From: Terriglobia bacterium
Lineage (GTDB): Bacteria; Acidobacteriota; Terriglobia; Bryobacterales; Bryobacteraceae
Direction of reading: 5' to 3'
NCBI GenBank assembly: GCA_020073305.1
Contig: JAIQFK010000008.1
Location: 1 to 64,000 of the forward strand
DNA: 64,000 nt
Shown one piece after another: positions 7,822 through 16,364 of the stretch; the first letter of the stretch is position 1; each line of letters begins with the position of its first letter. Position numbers and translations under genes: made by a program. The notes under the pieces were generated by a model, which had not been told where the DNA came from, searched no databases, and was given only the letters and a program-made list of their open reading frames with translations.

Positions 7822-10482
7822 TCAGTTGTTCGTGATCACTTTCCAGCGAGCGACCTTGCCGTGTGAATCCTCACCGTCGCGCTCGATCCGAAATTGTGCA
7901 TCGCCGTAGCGACGTCCGACGCGCTCACCGAAAGCGAAGCCAAGCCGTTGTTTGAAGAAGCCCTCGCGATCCATCATCTGTCCAATGAAGTCCGGAAGCG
8001 CGGCACGCAACTCGTCGGCGTGCTGTGTTGGCACAGTCTTGCGCGTATCCACGTTGTACGTTTTTTCGTTAATTTGTTCCCAGACTTGGGCCACGATAAA
8101 GGACTCGCTATAAAACACGCCATCGAGGGTCTTGAGAAAGGCCTCCCACTGAATCGATTCGGCATCGGCCAGCTGATATAGCTGAGAGGAGTTCGCCAGA
8201 AAACCTTCAACACCAGCGTGCTGCAATATGCCGCCGATGATCGTTGTCCAGTCTTCAAAACTGCCTACGGGTATCACATCCGGTTGTGGGCGACCGGCGA
8301 CAAACCAAGCACGGGCTAGTGTCAGCAGCGCGGCGAGAAGTTCGCCCCGATGAGCGAGCGTGTATTGCTTTAGCCGCTTATGCTGGAACCCAGTCCGTTC
8401 AAACGGTCTTGGGCACTTGGCGTCCATCCGCACCCAATAGCATCGCCGCGGCATGTCGCCACCCAGTTGGATATTGTTGCCAGTGGCGATCCAAGTGCAC
8501 CGGACCGGCAAGTTGATGATCTGTGATTGGCCGAGAATACGATCGCCGTGGATCGTCTCCGTAAGCGCCTTACAGAGGTCAGCGGAATCAAGACGATACT
8601 TCACGTTGTCGAGAATGACGATGGCTGATCCCTCACGCAGGACCGAAGTCAATTGTTTGCGCCATTCTTCCGCTTCCCGTGGGGCGGAGAATAGTGGGCC
8701 CTCGCGGCCGCTTACGATTAGTGATACGACTTCGGAAAGGAGAGTCTTCCCCGTGCCCTGAGCAGTCGCATCAAAGAGTACCAGAGGCGTGGGGCCCTTG
8801 ATGGCAGGTCGGCAAACCGGCGTCAGCATCGAGGCGACCGCATTTGCGCGGCTGGCTACATCCACAAAAGGGAACTCCCGAATTATGTCCATGACCAGTT
8901 CGATCGCCACTTCAATGTGATCCGTGGTCGGCTGCTCCGGGATCTCGGGAAGGTTCAACGCCGGGTCGGGCGCGTAGTACAGTCTACTCGCCTCATCGTA
9001 CCCCGGCGAGGTAATCAGCGTTCCATCTTCGCGGAGAGCTGGCGACTCGATAGTGCCCTGCAGCGGCGGGAATTCCCACTCGACTGGCGGCATCGCCAAG
9101 ATGTCCCTGACTACGTCCATGGGCGGCGCGCAATTCCGGACGTTCTTGTGTCCGACTTCGTAGAAATCTGCGGACCTGGTGAGCCGGTTCCGGAGAATCC
9201 GGTCGGACACCTCGGTGATGACATGCCGTCCGGTTTCCTCCTCGGTGACACACACCGACTTGCCAGCCCGCGCGAACAAGGAGGGCGGATTATTGAACAG
9301 CCTCAATGCGCCAAGCGCGTCGCGACTGATATCACGTAATTGCCGATCCGTGGTCTGGATATTCGGCAACCGAAGGCCATCAGCGGTATGCCGCTGTGCT
9401 CCAGATTTGTTGTCGACGGTTGGTCTCGCGCGCTTGGGCACCCCCAGCACGATCGGGCTCCTGATTTTGCCGCGGTGCTTGCATCGACTGCAGTATTCTC
9501 CTTGGCCCAACTCGTTTTCGATGAACGCGCAGGTGGATGGCCCCGCCGCGCCCCTAGCCTGGCGCAGTTTCTCCTCGGTCTCTGCGGCGGTGTACTTCGG
9601 ATACGGCTTGCTCATATCATGGGCGATCTGGTTGCCGTCTCGGCACCGCGCCACGATGGAGAGCATGCGATACCACTCAGGTTCCTGTAGCCTGACGGCG
9701 TCGTCTTTGCAGTGTTGCATCCAGGGGCAGCCCGCCAGTACACGGAGAAACTCCGCACTCGGGCTTTCGGGCGCCGCGCCCTGGATGTGAGCCTTGAGCT
9801 CCGGGTCGGCCTCCAGCTCGACAAGTTCCTCGAACTCTAACGGGTTGTAGCGTTGGCCGCCATCAATCACTTCATATTGGACCAGAGCCGACGTTTCCTG
9901 TTTGCGGTTGTACGTGCCGGGAACGCGCAAGAGGCGACAGAGGTCGGCGGTATTGTCGATACTCCAGCCACTGAGTGCGGCGATTCTTACCAAGAGCTCC
10001 TGAAAGCCTTTTGAAAGCCGCTTCGCGGTGGATCTATCCTTCTCCGTGACCGTTTCCATCGGCTCTCGAAACAGCCAATGGAGCTGAATACCACCACCGG
10101 AATAGACTGCGACGGTGGGCTTGAACGGTATCGTCCGGACAATACTCCAGGCATCCTCCAGGGTCGGGGGCAGATTCGTGGCGGCGTGATTTGGCCCTAG
10201 CACATCGATGTCAGCCCAAAGTCCAGGCAGTGCGATGACCCCCGCCTGCTTTCCGCGGCCCCGATGGGGTTGTTGACCCTGCACGCCGATGGCGAAGTAA
10301 ACATTCTCCTTTTCCCGCGCGAGCATCGCAATCCTTGCGGCCTCGGCGTACCAACTTTCGTTGCCGAGGCGCAGGAATGTCGAGTGCTTGCTGGGCTTGT
10401 TGAAGAGAGCGATAAAGCCGGTCTGCTGGCCGCCAAAGACACCGCGGAGGAAATCAGCGGCGATTCGCTCATGATTCCGCAC
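7822..10482 (-). CDS. Phage/plasmid replication protein: primase-polymerase plus helicase-like ATPase
   Basis: The 886-residue protein has an N-terminal archaeo-eukaryotic-type primase region with the metal-binding LWADIDVLG near residue 90 and SGGGIQLHWLF near 130. A cysteine cluster (YCSRC) lies near residue 335. A C-terminal P-loop ATPase follows with DATAQGTGKTLLSEV near 575, VILDNVK near 630 and a sensor-type WIATGNN near 675. This arrangement is that of virus and plasmid replication proteins that prime and unwind DNA at the origin. It is the main replication gene of the element, downstream of the small sigma-like gene. Confidence 0.85.
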   Translation of the reverse strand: MRNHERIAADFLRGVFGGQQTGFIALFNKPSKHSTFLRLGNESWYAEAARIAMLAREKENVYFAIGVQGQQPHRGRGKQAGVIALPGLWADIDVLGPNHAATNLPPTLEDAWSIVRTIPFKPTVAVYSGGGIQLHWLFREPMETVTEKDRSTAKRLSKGFQELLVRIAALSGWSIDNTADLCRLLRVPGTYNRKQETSALVQYEVIDGGQRYNPLEFEELVELEADPELKAHIQGAAPESPSAEFLRVLAGCPWMQHCKDDAVRLQEPEWYRMLSIVARCRDGNQIAHDMSKPYPKYTAAETEEKLRQARGAAGPSTCAFIENELGQGEYCSRCKHRGKIRSPIVLGVPKRARPTVDNKSGAQRHTADGLRLPNIQTTDRQLRDISRDALGALRLFNNPPSLFARAGKSVCVTEEETGRHVITEVSDRILRNRLTRSADFYEVGHKNVRNCAPPMDVVRDILAMPPVEWEFPPLQGTIESPALREDGTLITSPGYDEASRLYYAPDPALNLPEIPEQPTTDHIEVAIELVMDIIREFPFVDVASRANAVASMLTPVCRPAIKGPTPLVLFDATAQGTGKTLLSEVVSLIVSGREGPLFSAPREAEEWRKQLTSVLREGSAIVILDNVKYRLDSADLCKALTETIHGDRILGQSQIINLPVRCTWIATGNNIQLGGDMPRRCYWVRMDAKCPRPFERTGFQHKRLKQYTLAHRGELLAALLTLARAWFVAGRPQPDVIPVGSFEDWTTIIGGILQHAGVEGFLANSSQLYQLADAESIQWEAFLKTLDGVFYSESFIVAQVWEQINEKTYNVDTRKTVPTQHADELRAALPDFIGQMMDREGFFKQRLGFAFGERVGRRYGDAQFRIERDGEDSHGKVARWKVITNN

Positions 10483-10512
10483 GGTGTTGCCCTAATCAGC
10501 GCTCATCCGGGC

Positions 10513-11058
10513 TCACGCTGCTTCGCGGCGGTTGGTATGAAATCCGGCGCGGACGAACGCTTCTCTGATCTGACGAGTCATTTGGTAGACACGCGACCGT
10601 GATTTGCCGGTGCGCTTGCAGACCTCCTTGACCGGCATTTGGGCAAGCAAGACAGCAAGGGATCGAAGCTGGGGCGGCAAGCCTTCTACGACGCCGCGGA
10701 CGTCAAGGCCGACATGCAACGAATCCTCCAGTTCTGGACGACGGCGTCGATCAAGAACGTCCATCGGCTCTTCCGGGCTGCCATGGTCTCTTATGAACAG
10801 GTCCGCTGCAAGGACTTCCAGCGCACGCTTCCGGTGGCGCATAACCAGGACGCAAGCCTGGTTTCTGATCACACCACAAACGAAGCCTCGCCAATCGCCA
10901 CGCGCTGGATCGAACTTCGGAGACCGCCGGAAGCAATCAAGGATCATTTCCTGTTGTAGATCTTCCAGCTCATCTGTCCGGAAACCTGCAGTCGCGATTA
11001 ACAGATTGGCTTGACGAGCGGCCCGACGCGCCATGAAGTCGTCGAAACGGAAACTCAT
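10513..11058 (-). CDS. Small sigma-70-like factor (region 2 and region 4)
   Basis: A 181-residue protein resembling ECF/phage-type sigma factors. Region 2 is recognisable in LEDLQQEMILDCFRRSPKF followed by a basic RNQA...MRHRKR helix. Region 4 is a C-terminal helix-turn-helix, PVKEVCKRTGKSRSRVYQM. It may direct RNA polymerase to element promoters. The start codon overlaps the stop of the preceding 134-residue gene (ATGA at 11055-11058), so the two are translationally coupled. The replication gene begins 30 bp after its stop. Confidence 0.7.
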   Translation of the reverse strand: MSFRFDDFMARRAARQANLLIATAGFRTDELEDLQQEMILDCFRRSPKFDPARGDWRGFVCGVIRNQACVLVMRHRKRALEVLAADLFIRDHGSPEEPMDVLDRRRRPELEDSLHVGLDVRGVVEGLPPQLRSLAVLLAQMPVKEVCKRTGKSRSRVYQMTRQIREAFVRAGFHTNRREAA

Positions 11059-11459
11059 CGCAGCAGGCTCCCCACAGGCGCTTCGAACTGGATTCGCCGG
11101 GGCAAACCGGCCCGTATCTCAATGCGACTGACCTTGCCATTTTCAAGGCGGTCAAACTCCGCAAGCAAACTTCTGAGTTCGTGGCAGAGGTTGAAATCGG
11201 GCAGCGACGATTCACGACGCGGCGAGTCTTCACTATCGAGCCGGACATCGACTAGGAGACGCGAGGCGGAACCGAGAAGGGGTTCCCGATTTCTTACTTC
11301 GATGTCACGGATTTCTCCGAAGTTGATTAACTGGCAAAGCCGTACGAGGAGTTGTCGCTCACTGCAGAGTTGTGAGAAGCGGAAGGATGGCGAGTCCGCT
11401 CCGGCGCCTTTGGATGTTCCGGAGGACGTGGCCAATTCGTCTCTGTCTCGCTCTCGCAC
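11055..11459 (-). CDS. Hypothetical phage-type protein (134 aa)
   Basis: No family was recognised. The first 25 residues are polar and probably disordered; the rest has alternating strands and helices (LCQLINFGEIRDIEVRNREP, then LCHELRSLLAEFDRLENG). No transmembrane segment or metal motif is visible. Its end overlaps the start of the small sigma-like gene by 4 bp. That coupling suggests an element regulatory or replication accessory role, possibly a partner of the sigma factor, but this rests on position only. Confidence 0.55.
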   Translation of the reverse strand: MRERDRDELATSSGTSKGAGADSPSFRFSQLCSERQLLVRLCQLINFGEIRDIEVRNREPLLGSASRLLVDVRLDSEDSPRRESSLPDFNLCHELRSLLAEFDRLENGKVSRIEIRAGLPRRIQFEAPVGSLLR

Positions 11460-11603
11460 GTTCTTTCGCGAGAATAGCTAGAGCGATATTTTCGGGGAAG
11501 GTTTTGCAACGTCGGAGGGCGTATGCGATAGAAACGAGGGCGAATTGAGTTTGCGAATGTTTGCGAACTGGCCCCGGCGAAGAATTCGAAGAATTCGTGA
11601 AGA

Positions 11604-12767
11604 TTACTTCTTCGCTCGCCGCAAGCGGTATTTGATGGTCTTGATGAAGTTGACCGGATCACCTTCATGCTTGTCCAACCAAGATTCGACTCCCTTCATC
11701 CGCGATCGTTTATCGAGGGGAACGCCTTCCAAGTCCATCCGTTCGGCAAGCTGTAGTAGCTTCTCTGGGTCGCTCCGCCAGTTGCCGCCAAGACTCTCAA
11801 CCATGGAAGCGACCCGTCTATGCTCCTCGGACTGCGGTCGGCGTCCTCGTCGCGATCCGCCATCGAGAGAGAAACTCGGATTCAGCAACAGGCGGCCACT
11901 CCAGTGAGATATCCGCCCTTCGAGCGATTCAAGAAGCGCCTCCACCCGCCATGGCGGATAGAACTGCGATCCGAGGCGGACGTTGAAAATCGCCGTCGGC
12001 TCAGTCCTTCCCATTGGCTCAGCCGACCAGCCGCCGCCGTCACTGGCATCCGCAACCATCTCCGGGATGGATCGCTGTAAGACCTCCTCCGACAAGAGCC
12101 CAGCCGGATCGAATTTACCCGCGATCAAATCGTAAGTTAGGCGGCAACACTCAACGTAGCCGATCGTTCCGTCCAAGTGGGATCCATGGATTTGGAGCAA
12201 GTCGGACCTGAGCGCTCTCCGAGTATCAGCCGACAAACCGTCGAGCGGCCAAGCCAGGAAGTACATCAATGGAGTCGAAGACTCTTGTCCAGAATCGCAG
12301 GGCACCGCCGGGACTGCCAACTCGGGACGTATTCGGGCCTCGTACCTCTGCCATTGTTTGCGAGCCTCCAGCCACTCGATCAAGGCACAATCAAATTCTT
12401 GTTCTTTCCGCTCCTGGCAGCCGCGGCCTGGGACCCGTGGGTTCGGCCACTTCGTCTGCATGACTTCTTTCCGAAGAACGACAAGAGCCTGGTTCACCTG
12501 TTGTCGCAATTCGTCGACGGACAGTTGCTGCGAAGAAAGTTCGTCGAGAAAAAAGAAAAAGAGAGAGCCCCAGAATCGGAGGCAGGCTTGCTTGGTGGCA
12601 TTGTCAACGATGTCGCGGCGCTCCCATGGATCGTAGGGATCGATCCCAACAACTCCAATGTCTGTTTCGCGCGCTGAATCGACCTCTCGCTCGTATTTGC
12701 GCTCGGCGAGTTCGCTCCTTCGCTCAAAACGCTTCCACGCGGCATCTGAAAGCTCCATCATCCGCAC
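11604..12767 (-). CDS. Hypothetical protein (387 aa) in the phage-like module
   Basis: Not recognised. The protein is acidic-basic mixed with many charged helices, a hydrophobic LRFWGSLFFFFLDEL near residue 90, and a basic C-terminus (LDKHEGDPVNFIKTIKYRLR). Several ATGs cluster at the start (MRMMEL), so the exact initiation codon is uncertain; no strong Shine-Dalgarno was found. It lies between the recombinase block and the sigma-like gene and is transcribed with them. Codon use looks like a real gene because the opposite strand frames are broken into short pieces. Confidence 0.5.
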   Translation of the reverse strand: MRMMELSDAAWKRFERRSELAERKYEREVDSARETDIGVVGIDPYDPWERRDIVDNATKQACLRFWGSLFFFFLDELSSQQLSVDELRQQVNQALVVLRKEVMQTKWPNPRVPGRGCQERKEQEFDCALIEWLEARKQWQRYEARIRPELAVPAVPCDSGQESSTPLMYFLAWPLDGLSADTRRALRSDLLQIHGSHLDGTIGYVECCRLTYDLIAGKFDPAGLLSEEVLQRSIPEMVADASDGGGWSAEPMGRTEPTAIFNVRLGSQFYPPWRVEALLESLEGRISHWSGRLLLNPSFSLDGGSRRGRRPQSEEHRRVASMVESLGGNWRSDPEKLLQLAERMDLEGVPLDKRSRMKGVESWLDKHEGDPVNFIKTIKYRLRRAKK

Positions 12768-12850
12768 CTATGACATTTTCTAACTTGCGGAGGATTTTTG
12801 CATTGCCTTGTCCAGCCGCGGGGGGACGGAACAGGCTCCAGTGAGCTAGG

Positions 12851-13261
12851 TCAAACGACCTTGTGATGCGCCTTAAGTGTTGTCCACTCCCGGCGCTGGT
12901 CCGGCCAAGAAAGAGAATTGGCGATCCGACGCACAGCCGCTTCGCTGATGGGATACCGGCCGCCAGTGGGCGGCAGATAGAGAATTTCTTGCTGAATGTC
13001 CGGTGCGAGCCAGACCAGCTCCATGATCTGGCTCATCCGTTCCCGCGTGAGACAGCCAAGCCGGGCCAGGTCGGCGTAATCCCGCGCCTCCCCTCGCTGG
13101 ATCATGTCCTGGAACTGAATAGCCAGCGCCATGACCTGCGTGACCCGGGGCAGACGCCCATTTCCGGAAGCTGGCGCATCAAGCGGCCCCGTTTTCCCCG
13201 GCGGCCGTCCTGTAGCGTGCAAGCGGAACTGAATCTCAACGGTGCTGTTTGGCATGCTCAT
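12851..13261 (-). CDS. Small helical protein adjoining the serine recombinase
   Basis: A 136-residue protein whose ATG overlaps the recombinase 3' end by 26 bp. After a disordered N-terminus it contains a helix-turn-helix-like stretch (DYADLARLGCLTRERMSQIM) followed by WLAPDIQQEILYLP, which recalls the DNA-binding part of ParB/KorB-type proteins. Proteins like this commonly accompany large serine recombinases in phage elements, and a role as recombination directionality or DNA-binding partner is possible but unproven. Confidence 0.6.
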   Translation of the reverse strand: MSMPNSTVEIQFRLHATGRPPGKTGPLDAPASGNGRLPRVTQVMALAIQFQDMIQRGEARDYADLARLGCLTRERMSQIMELVWLAPDIQQEILYLPPTGGRYPISEAAVRRIANSLSWPDQRREWTTLKAHHKVV

Positions 13262-14855
13262 GCTTCTCGGTCAGGGCTGGCGCCCAACCGCAAAATTCTT
13301 TGATTCCCCGTGAACGAAAACTAAGGGTCACCGTCCCGGTCTTGCCGTCATAGCGGACGTGCTCAACCAGCGTATGGATGAACCGCTCTTGCTCCCATGT
13401 AGACAGCTGCTCCCAAAGCGGATCGAAGTCATGGAGTGCCGCTTCCACGCCTTGGGCGTCGACGCCTTCTGCTTCGATGGCAGCCAACTGCTGGCGAAGG
13501 TCGGTCAATCGGCTGCTTAGGTACGACACTCGGTCCTGGAGTTCGGCTAAGCGGCTGGTGGCAATATCGGCCGAGGAACCGGCGCTGCCGGCCGCCGAGA
13601 CGGTCTCCTTCATCTCCTGCGCGATGCTCTGGAGTTCCTTCTCGATGTCCGTCTTTTCCCTTTCTGTCTCCGCCGATTCTCTGTTCCGATGCTCAGCGAG
13701 CTGTCGTAGGACCCCGAGCAGCATGGTGGGATTCTGGCCAATACCTCGGAGTTGCTCTACTACCGCGTTCTCAAGCGCTGGAGCGGACACGGACCGCGTC
13801 TCGCACTGGGTCCAGCCCCGCTGGTGGGCTTTCACGCACACGTAGTAGCGATAAAGCCGATCCTTCTTGTTGACGTAGGTGTGAATCATGCCGACGTTGC
13901 AGCTAGCACACCGTACCAGTCCTTTGAGCAGCGCGGCATACTTGTTGCCAATGTTGCGGCCGCCGCGACGGCCATTCCGGTTGAGGGCACTCTGGACCCC
14001 GTTCCAGGTTTCGTCATCAACAATGCGGTCGTGTTCGCCGTCGTAGACCTGGCCGCCGTAGTCGACTTTGCCCACGTAGATCATATTCGTGAGCAAGTTG
14101 TAGAGGCTGTTTTTTGCAATTGGCTTCCCGCCCGCCTGCCGGCCTTCGCGCGTCGTCCAGGATTTCATCCGCCATCCACGGCGGTCGAGTTCCTCCACCA
14201 CCGGGATCAGTGATCCAAGCTCAAGGTAAAGCGCGAAGATGTCCCGTACTCGCCGCGCCTCCTCAGGGTTCACAACCAGGGCGCCTCCTTTCGGAGCGAC
14301 GTCATAACCGATCACGGGAACGCCGCCAACCCATTTGCCTTTGCGGCGCGCCGCCCCCATCTTGTCGCGAGTGCGCTCGGAGATCATTTCCCGCTCAAAC
14401 TGGGCGAATGAGAGCAGGATATTAAGGGTCAGGCGGCCCATGGAACTGGTCGTATTGAACTGCTGCGTCACCGACACGAACGTCGCGCCGTGCTTGTCCA
14501 GGATCTCCATGATCCGCGCAAAATCGAGCAGCGATCGCGAAAGTCGGTCCACCTTGTAGACCACAACGCAGTTCACGGTACCGGCTTGGACATCGGCGAG
14601 GAGCCGCTTCAGCGCCGGGCGCTCCATGTTGGCTCCGGTGTAGCCGCCGTCGTCGTACTTCTGTGGCAACGCCCGCCACCCTTCCTGGCGCTGGCTGCTG
14701 ATGAACGACTCCGCAGCCTCACGCTGGGCGTCGAGAGTGTTGAAAGCCTGGTCGAGGCCTTCATCCGTCGATTTGCGCGTGTAGATCCCGCACCGAACAC
14801 CCGTCGGTGTCCTGAAGCCGTTGCCGTTTTCCTTCGGCCTCTTGTCACCGCGCAC
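13236..14855 (-). CDS. Large serine recombinase (site-specific integrase/invertase family)
   Basis: The 539-residue protein has the resolvase catalytic domain with the nucleophile serine in IYTRKSTDE near residue 25, an arginine-rich VVYKVDRLSRSLLDF, and FAQFEREMISERTRDKM. The recombinase domain follows, then a zinc ribbon (VRCASC...YYVC...C) and a coiled coil around residues 395-470. It excises or integrates DNA between short att sites. The frame extends to 14894, but GTG at 14855 is preferred because AGGAG lies 7 bp upstream; it overlaps the DUF2924 stop by 11 bp. It is probably the integrase of the element and could also act on the flanking inverted copies. Confidence 0.92.
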   Translation of the reverse strand: MRGDKRPKENGNGFRTPTGVRCGIYTRKSTDEGLDQAFNTLDAQREAAESFISSQRQEGWRALPQKYDDGGYTGANMERPALKRLLADVQAGTVNCVVVYKVDRLSRSLLDFARIMEILDKHGATFVSVTQQFNTTSSMGRLTLNILLSFAQFEREMISERTRDKMGAARRKGKWVGGVPVIGYDVAPKGGALVVNPEEARRVRDIFALYLELGSLIPVVEELDRRGWRMKSWTTREGRQAGGKPIAKNSLYNLLTNMIYVGKVDYGGQVYDGEHDRIVDDETWNGVQSALNRNGRRGGRNIGNKYAALLKGLVRCASCNVGMIHTYVNKKDRLYRYYVCVKAHQRGWTQCETRSVSAPALENAVVEQLRGIGQNPTMLLGVLRQLAEHRNRESAETEREKTDIEKELQSIAQEMKETVSAAGSAGSSADIATSRLAELQDRVSYLSSRLTDLRQQLAAIEAEGVDAQGVEAALHDFDPLWEQLSTWEQERFIHTLVEHVRYDGKTGTVTLSFRSRGIKEFCGWAPALTEKHEHAKQHR

Positions 14856-15357
14856 GACGCCTCTCCTTCTCCAGCCCAAAAAACGCGAAGCCATTCCAAC
14901 GCGTGCCGGTTATCTCGCCGGCGATCGCACTGAGCGAGGCGAATCGCCGGCCATCGTATTCGAATCCCTCGTTGAGGACCTTCACCACGACGGTTTCGGC
15001 CTTGTACTTCTTCACGATCAAGCTCCCCGGCATCGGAAGGCGCGCGTCCCGCGTCTGTATGACCGTCGTTGTCACGGTCTGCTCCAGCGGGACCTGAGCC
15101 AGTCGCCGGGCTGCGTTCTCTGAGATACGCAATCGCAATTCTGTTCCGCGGGCTATGGCGATAGCGTATTGCCGGACCGATTCCGGAAGGCCGTCATTCT
15201 TCGCCGCCTGCAGGTGCCAGGCTATCTTCCGCCTCAGGTGCTGGCAGTTCGCAATCGGATGCTCCGCTCCGAACAATTCCCGGTGTACGGCCTGTAACTG
15301 TGGAGCGTTCATCATCGGCAGATCCCCGATTGCTGGCAGCCCACCACGTTTCTTCAT
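14845..15357 (-). CDS. DUF2924 family protein
   Basis: A 170-residue protein matching the DUF2924 pattern: an N-terminal helical HRELFG motif (LQAVHRELFGAEHPIANC), a central RRKIAWHLQA, and a C-terminal basic beta region (PGSLIVKKYKAETVVV, then FEYDGRRFASLSAIAGEITG). That C-terminal block looks like a small DNA-binding domain. Function is unknown; the family is known for sitting directly upstream of phage serine recombinases, as here. A 4-bp overlap with the preceding small gene and an 11-bp overlap with the recombinase make a tight three-gene operon. A truncated second copy of its 3' part lies near 7514-7611. Confidence 0.8.
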   Translation of the reverse strand: MKKRGGLPAIGDLPMMNAPQLQAVHRELFGAEHPIANCQHLRRKIAWHLQAAKNDGLPESVRQYAIAIARGTELRLRISENAARRLAQVPLEQTVTTTVIQTRDARLPMPGSLIVKKYKAETVVVKVLNEGFEYDGRRFASLSAIAGEITGTRWNGFAFFGLEKERRRAR

Positions 15358-15736
15358 GATCTCGCTGACTCCTTTCTCCGACGCGTCAACGTCAGTTCAT
15401 GACGGCTCGTTTCACCCGTATTAGCAAGTCCCTCTGTTGACTGGAGCGGCTCGGGCGTCGTGTGAACAAGCCGGATTCTGGCGCGCCGCGTATACGCCGC
15501 GGCCAGTAACGCCGCGATCTCATTGATGGCATCGTCAACCTTGGGTTCTTCGCCACGCTGCATGTGTTCGACTCCAAGGGTGCGCAGCCTGGCGAGGATG
15601 ATGTGGGCGTGGACAAAGGAGGGGCATGGCCGCCGTGGTTGCTTGACCCAATGTCCAGCACCCACAACGAGTCCCGCTTGGCGGCCTGCCCGCTGTCTGG
15701 TGTTCCGGGGCGCGTTCGCGCTCCCTGTCAACTAAT
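14935..15736 (-). repeat. Intact partner of the inverted repeat at 7160-7611
   Basis: The outer part (about 15391-15736) and the inner part (about 14935-15047) match the minus complement of 7160-7500 and 7500-7611, respectively. The 330 bp between them are present only here. The two copies bracket the primase, sigma-like, recombinase and hypothetical genes in inverted orientation. Confidence 0.8.
15354..15563 (-). CDS. Small hypothetical protein upstream of DUF2924
   Basis: The frame is open to 15731, but ATG at 15563 is chosen because GGAG lies 8 bp upstream. It gives a 69-residue protein opening MQRGEEPKVDDAINEIAALL and ending in a Thr/Arg-rich tail. No known domain was recognised. It overlaps the DUF2924 start by 4 bp. 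The degenerate copy at 7330 keeps the start codon but stops after five codons, which supports this start and shows that the copy is non-functional. Confidence 0.5.
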   Translation of the reverse strand: MQRGEEPKVDDAINEIAALLAAAYTRRARIRLVHTTPEPLQSTEGLANTGETSRHELTLTRRRKESARS

Positions 15737-15808
15737 ACTCAGGGAAGTTGGAAGATGTGCAACATTGTTTGGCCGAACTGGACGGGGCCGTCAACAAACT
15801 CGCAGAGG

Positions 15809-16144
15809 CTACAGCCACTCCAGCGCCAACGAGTCCGGAATGCTGTGTCGCTGAAAACAGTTTGGGCACTCAAGTAGAAGTCTCTCGCCCTCCTCCGAAA
15901 CGGCCGAAGACCTCCCATCCCAGCCTTTCGCCTCCATCCGGGTTCCGGATAGCTTGATGAGATTGTGTGTGACCGTCATGCCTTCTTCAAGCAGCGCTGG
16001 GGTGCCTGGCAGTTTGCATTTCGCGCAAATCAGTTCTCCTCCGACGACGGTTGCCTCTGAGTACAGCATGCGTTTAGCACCATCAATCAGCGAAAACAAC
16101 TGTTCCTTGGTGAACTCGCTCATATCAATCGTTGTGAGAGCCAC
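15809..16144 (-). CDS. Small zinc-ribbon protein of unknown function
   Basis: The protein carries two CxxC knuckles, ELICAKCKLPG and LLLECPNCFQRH, as in zinc-ribbon proteins. The N-terminal helix reads MSEFTKEQLFSLIDGAKRML. GTG at 16144 is chosen as start because AAGGAAG lies 6 bp upstream; the next ATG is at 16123 and the frame is open to 16186. It is transcribed away from the sigma factor gene of the defence island, so the 16145-16364 interval is a divergent promoter region. Role unknown. Confidence 0.6.
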   Translation of the reverse strand: MALTTIDMSEFTKEQLFSLIDGAKRMLYSEATVVGGELICAKCKLPGTPALLEEGMTVTHNLIKLSGTRMEAKGWDGRSSAVSEEGERLLLECPNCFQRHSIPDSLALEWL

Positions 16145-16310
16145 TTTGCGCTTCCTTTCTCGACATGCCAAGGTCGACAATAGCATTTGGACAACCGGCT
16201 TCGACCAGTTTGGACCGAACCTGAAGTGAGGTCAAGAAGCCAACCCTCTTGTGGGGGTCCGGTTTAGAATGGTCCGCTCGCGCGAAGAAGCCAGACGGAC
16301 GCGGAAAGCG

Positions 16311-16355
16311 TTGGAATTCCACTGGATAGCGTGATTCCAAGCCTTCAGATATGAT
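16311..16355 (+). promoter_or_regulatory. Candidate operator and -10 element before the island sigma gene
   Basis: A 7-bp inverted repeat, TTGGAAT at 16311-16317 and ATTCCAA at 16334-16340, is followed by TATGAT at 16350-16355, only 9 bp before the ATG of the sigma gene. No clear -35 hexamer at the right spacing and no Shine-Dalgarno are seen, so transcription may start almost at the start codon. The inverted repeat could bind a regulator or be part of a self-recognised promoter. Evidence is visual only. Confidence 0.35.
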
Positions 16356-16364
16356 CGGTGCAGC

